This document shows positions 5,767 to 5,898 of a stretch of DNA of 5,898 nt, piece by piece (positions within the stretch are counted from its first letter, which is position 1; each line of letters starts with the position of its first letter). The notes under the pieces were generated by a model. It saw only the letters and a list, made by a program, of their open reading frames with translations, had not been told where the DNA came from and searched no databases. Both the position numbers and the translations under genes were made by a program. Source of the DNA: Bacillota bacterium (GTDB lineage Bacteria; Bacillota; DSM-12270; Thermacetogeniales; Thermacetogeniaceae); the NCBI GenBank assembly GCA_030627585.1, contig DAOURU010000080.1:1-5898 (forward strand), read 5' to 3'.

Positions 5767-5853
5767 CTATTGTTTTTCGTCTTTCTCTGCACCAAGCAGC
5801 GTTTCCAGCAGTCCCCCCAACGGCTCCACTAAATTTTCAGCACAACAACCCAT
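5767..5853 (-). CDS. Possible short ORF of 28 codons, unknown
   Basis: A minus-strand ATG at 5853 opens a 28-codon frame starting MGCCAENLVEP and ending LLGAEKDEKQ, with an amphipathic Leu/Glu-rich middle. Its stop lies 16 nt before the minus-strand terminator, which is the normal spacing for a gene end. An in-frame TAG lies only seven codons upstream of the ATG and no Shine-Dalgarno is visible, so it may be a decayed gene end, a very short protein or chance. I do not recognise a family. Confidence 0.25.
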   Translation of the reverse strand: MGCCAENLVEPLGGLLETLLGAEKDEKQ

Positions 5854-5862
5854 AACAACCCA
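5842..5862. repeat. Tandem 10-nt repeat
   Basis: The unit AACAACCCAT occurs twice back to back (5844-5853 and 5854-5863, within a base) on the plus strand. On the minus strand each copy carries an ATG, so the duplication puts two ATGs in different frames at the beginning of the short ORF. Confidence 0.45.
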
Positions 5863-5898
5863 TGAAGGCGGCTAAAAGGAGAAACTTTCGTTAAAAGA

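Overview
The window looks like a chromosomal segment from a Gram-positive bacterium of the Firmicutes, most likely a Clostridia/Peptococcaceae-type anaerobe. This is inferred from the strong purine-rich Shine-Dalgarno sequences, the TTG and GTG starts, a consensus sigma-A promoter and the protein families present. No species can be named from the sequence alone.

Left 3.6 kb, minus strand (transcribed right to left): a tight four-gene operon in the order pabA/trpG - aroF - pabB - pabC, with pabC cut off by the left window edge. Neighbouring genes overlap by 26, 14 and 22 nt. Together the products make 3-deoxy-D-arabino-heptulosonate 7-phosphate (entry to the shikimate pathway), aminate chorismate and release p-aminobenzoate for folate. 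The DAHP synthase lacks the N-terminal regulatory domain of allosteric relatives, so control may rest largely on expression.

The operon has a long leader of about 250 nt (roughly 3562 down to 3311) behind a TTGACA-17-TAAAGT promoter. The leader contains a 53-nt run of eleven regularly spaced triplets, seven of them GAG. It resembles the RNA target of TRAP (MtrB), the tryptophan-activated RNA-binding attenuation protein. A UUCG-capped intrinsic terminator follows 16 nt later. This matches the layout of the Bacillus subtilis trp leader, but here it precedes a PABA/DAHP operon. It is the most interesting element in the window. The leader also holds a 35-codon aromatic-rich ORF, a 16-nt tandem repeat and a long-range inverted repeat.

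Middle, plus strand (3862-4798): remnants of what looks like a SWIM zinc-finger protein / SNF2-family helicase pair. The first ORF is only the N-terminal part of a SWIM-family protein, with no zinc-binding cysteines. The second resembles the N-terminal accessory region of bacterial SNF2 helicases and has no ATPase motors. It runs out of frame into the next gene. I read this as a deleted, decaying module.

Right, plus strand (4799-5740): an apparently intact metallo-beta-lactamase-fold hydrolase of unknown substrate. Its stop codon lies inside a hairpin that is a good intrinsic terminator for the minus strand. Just beyond it is a possible 28-codon minus-strand ORF (5767-5853).
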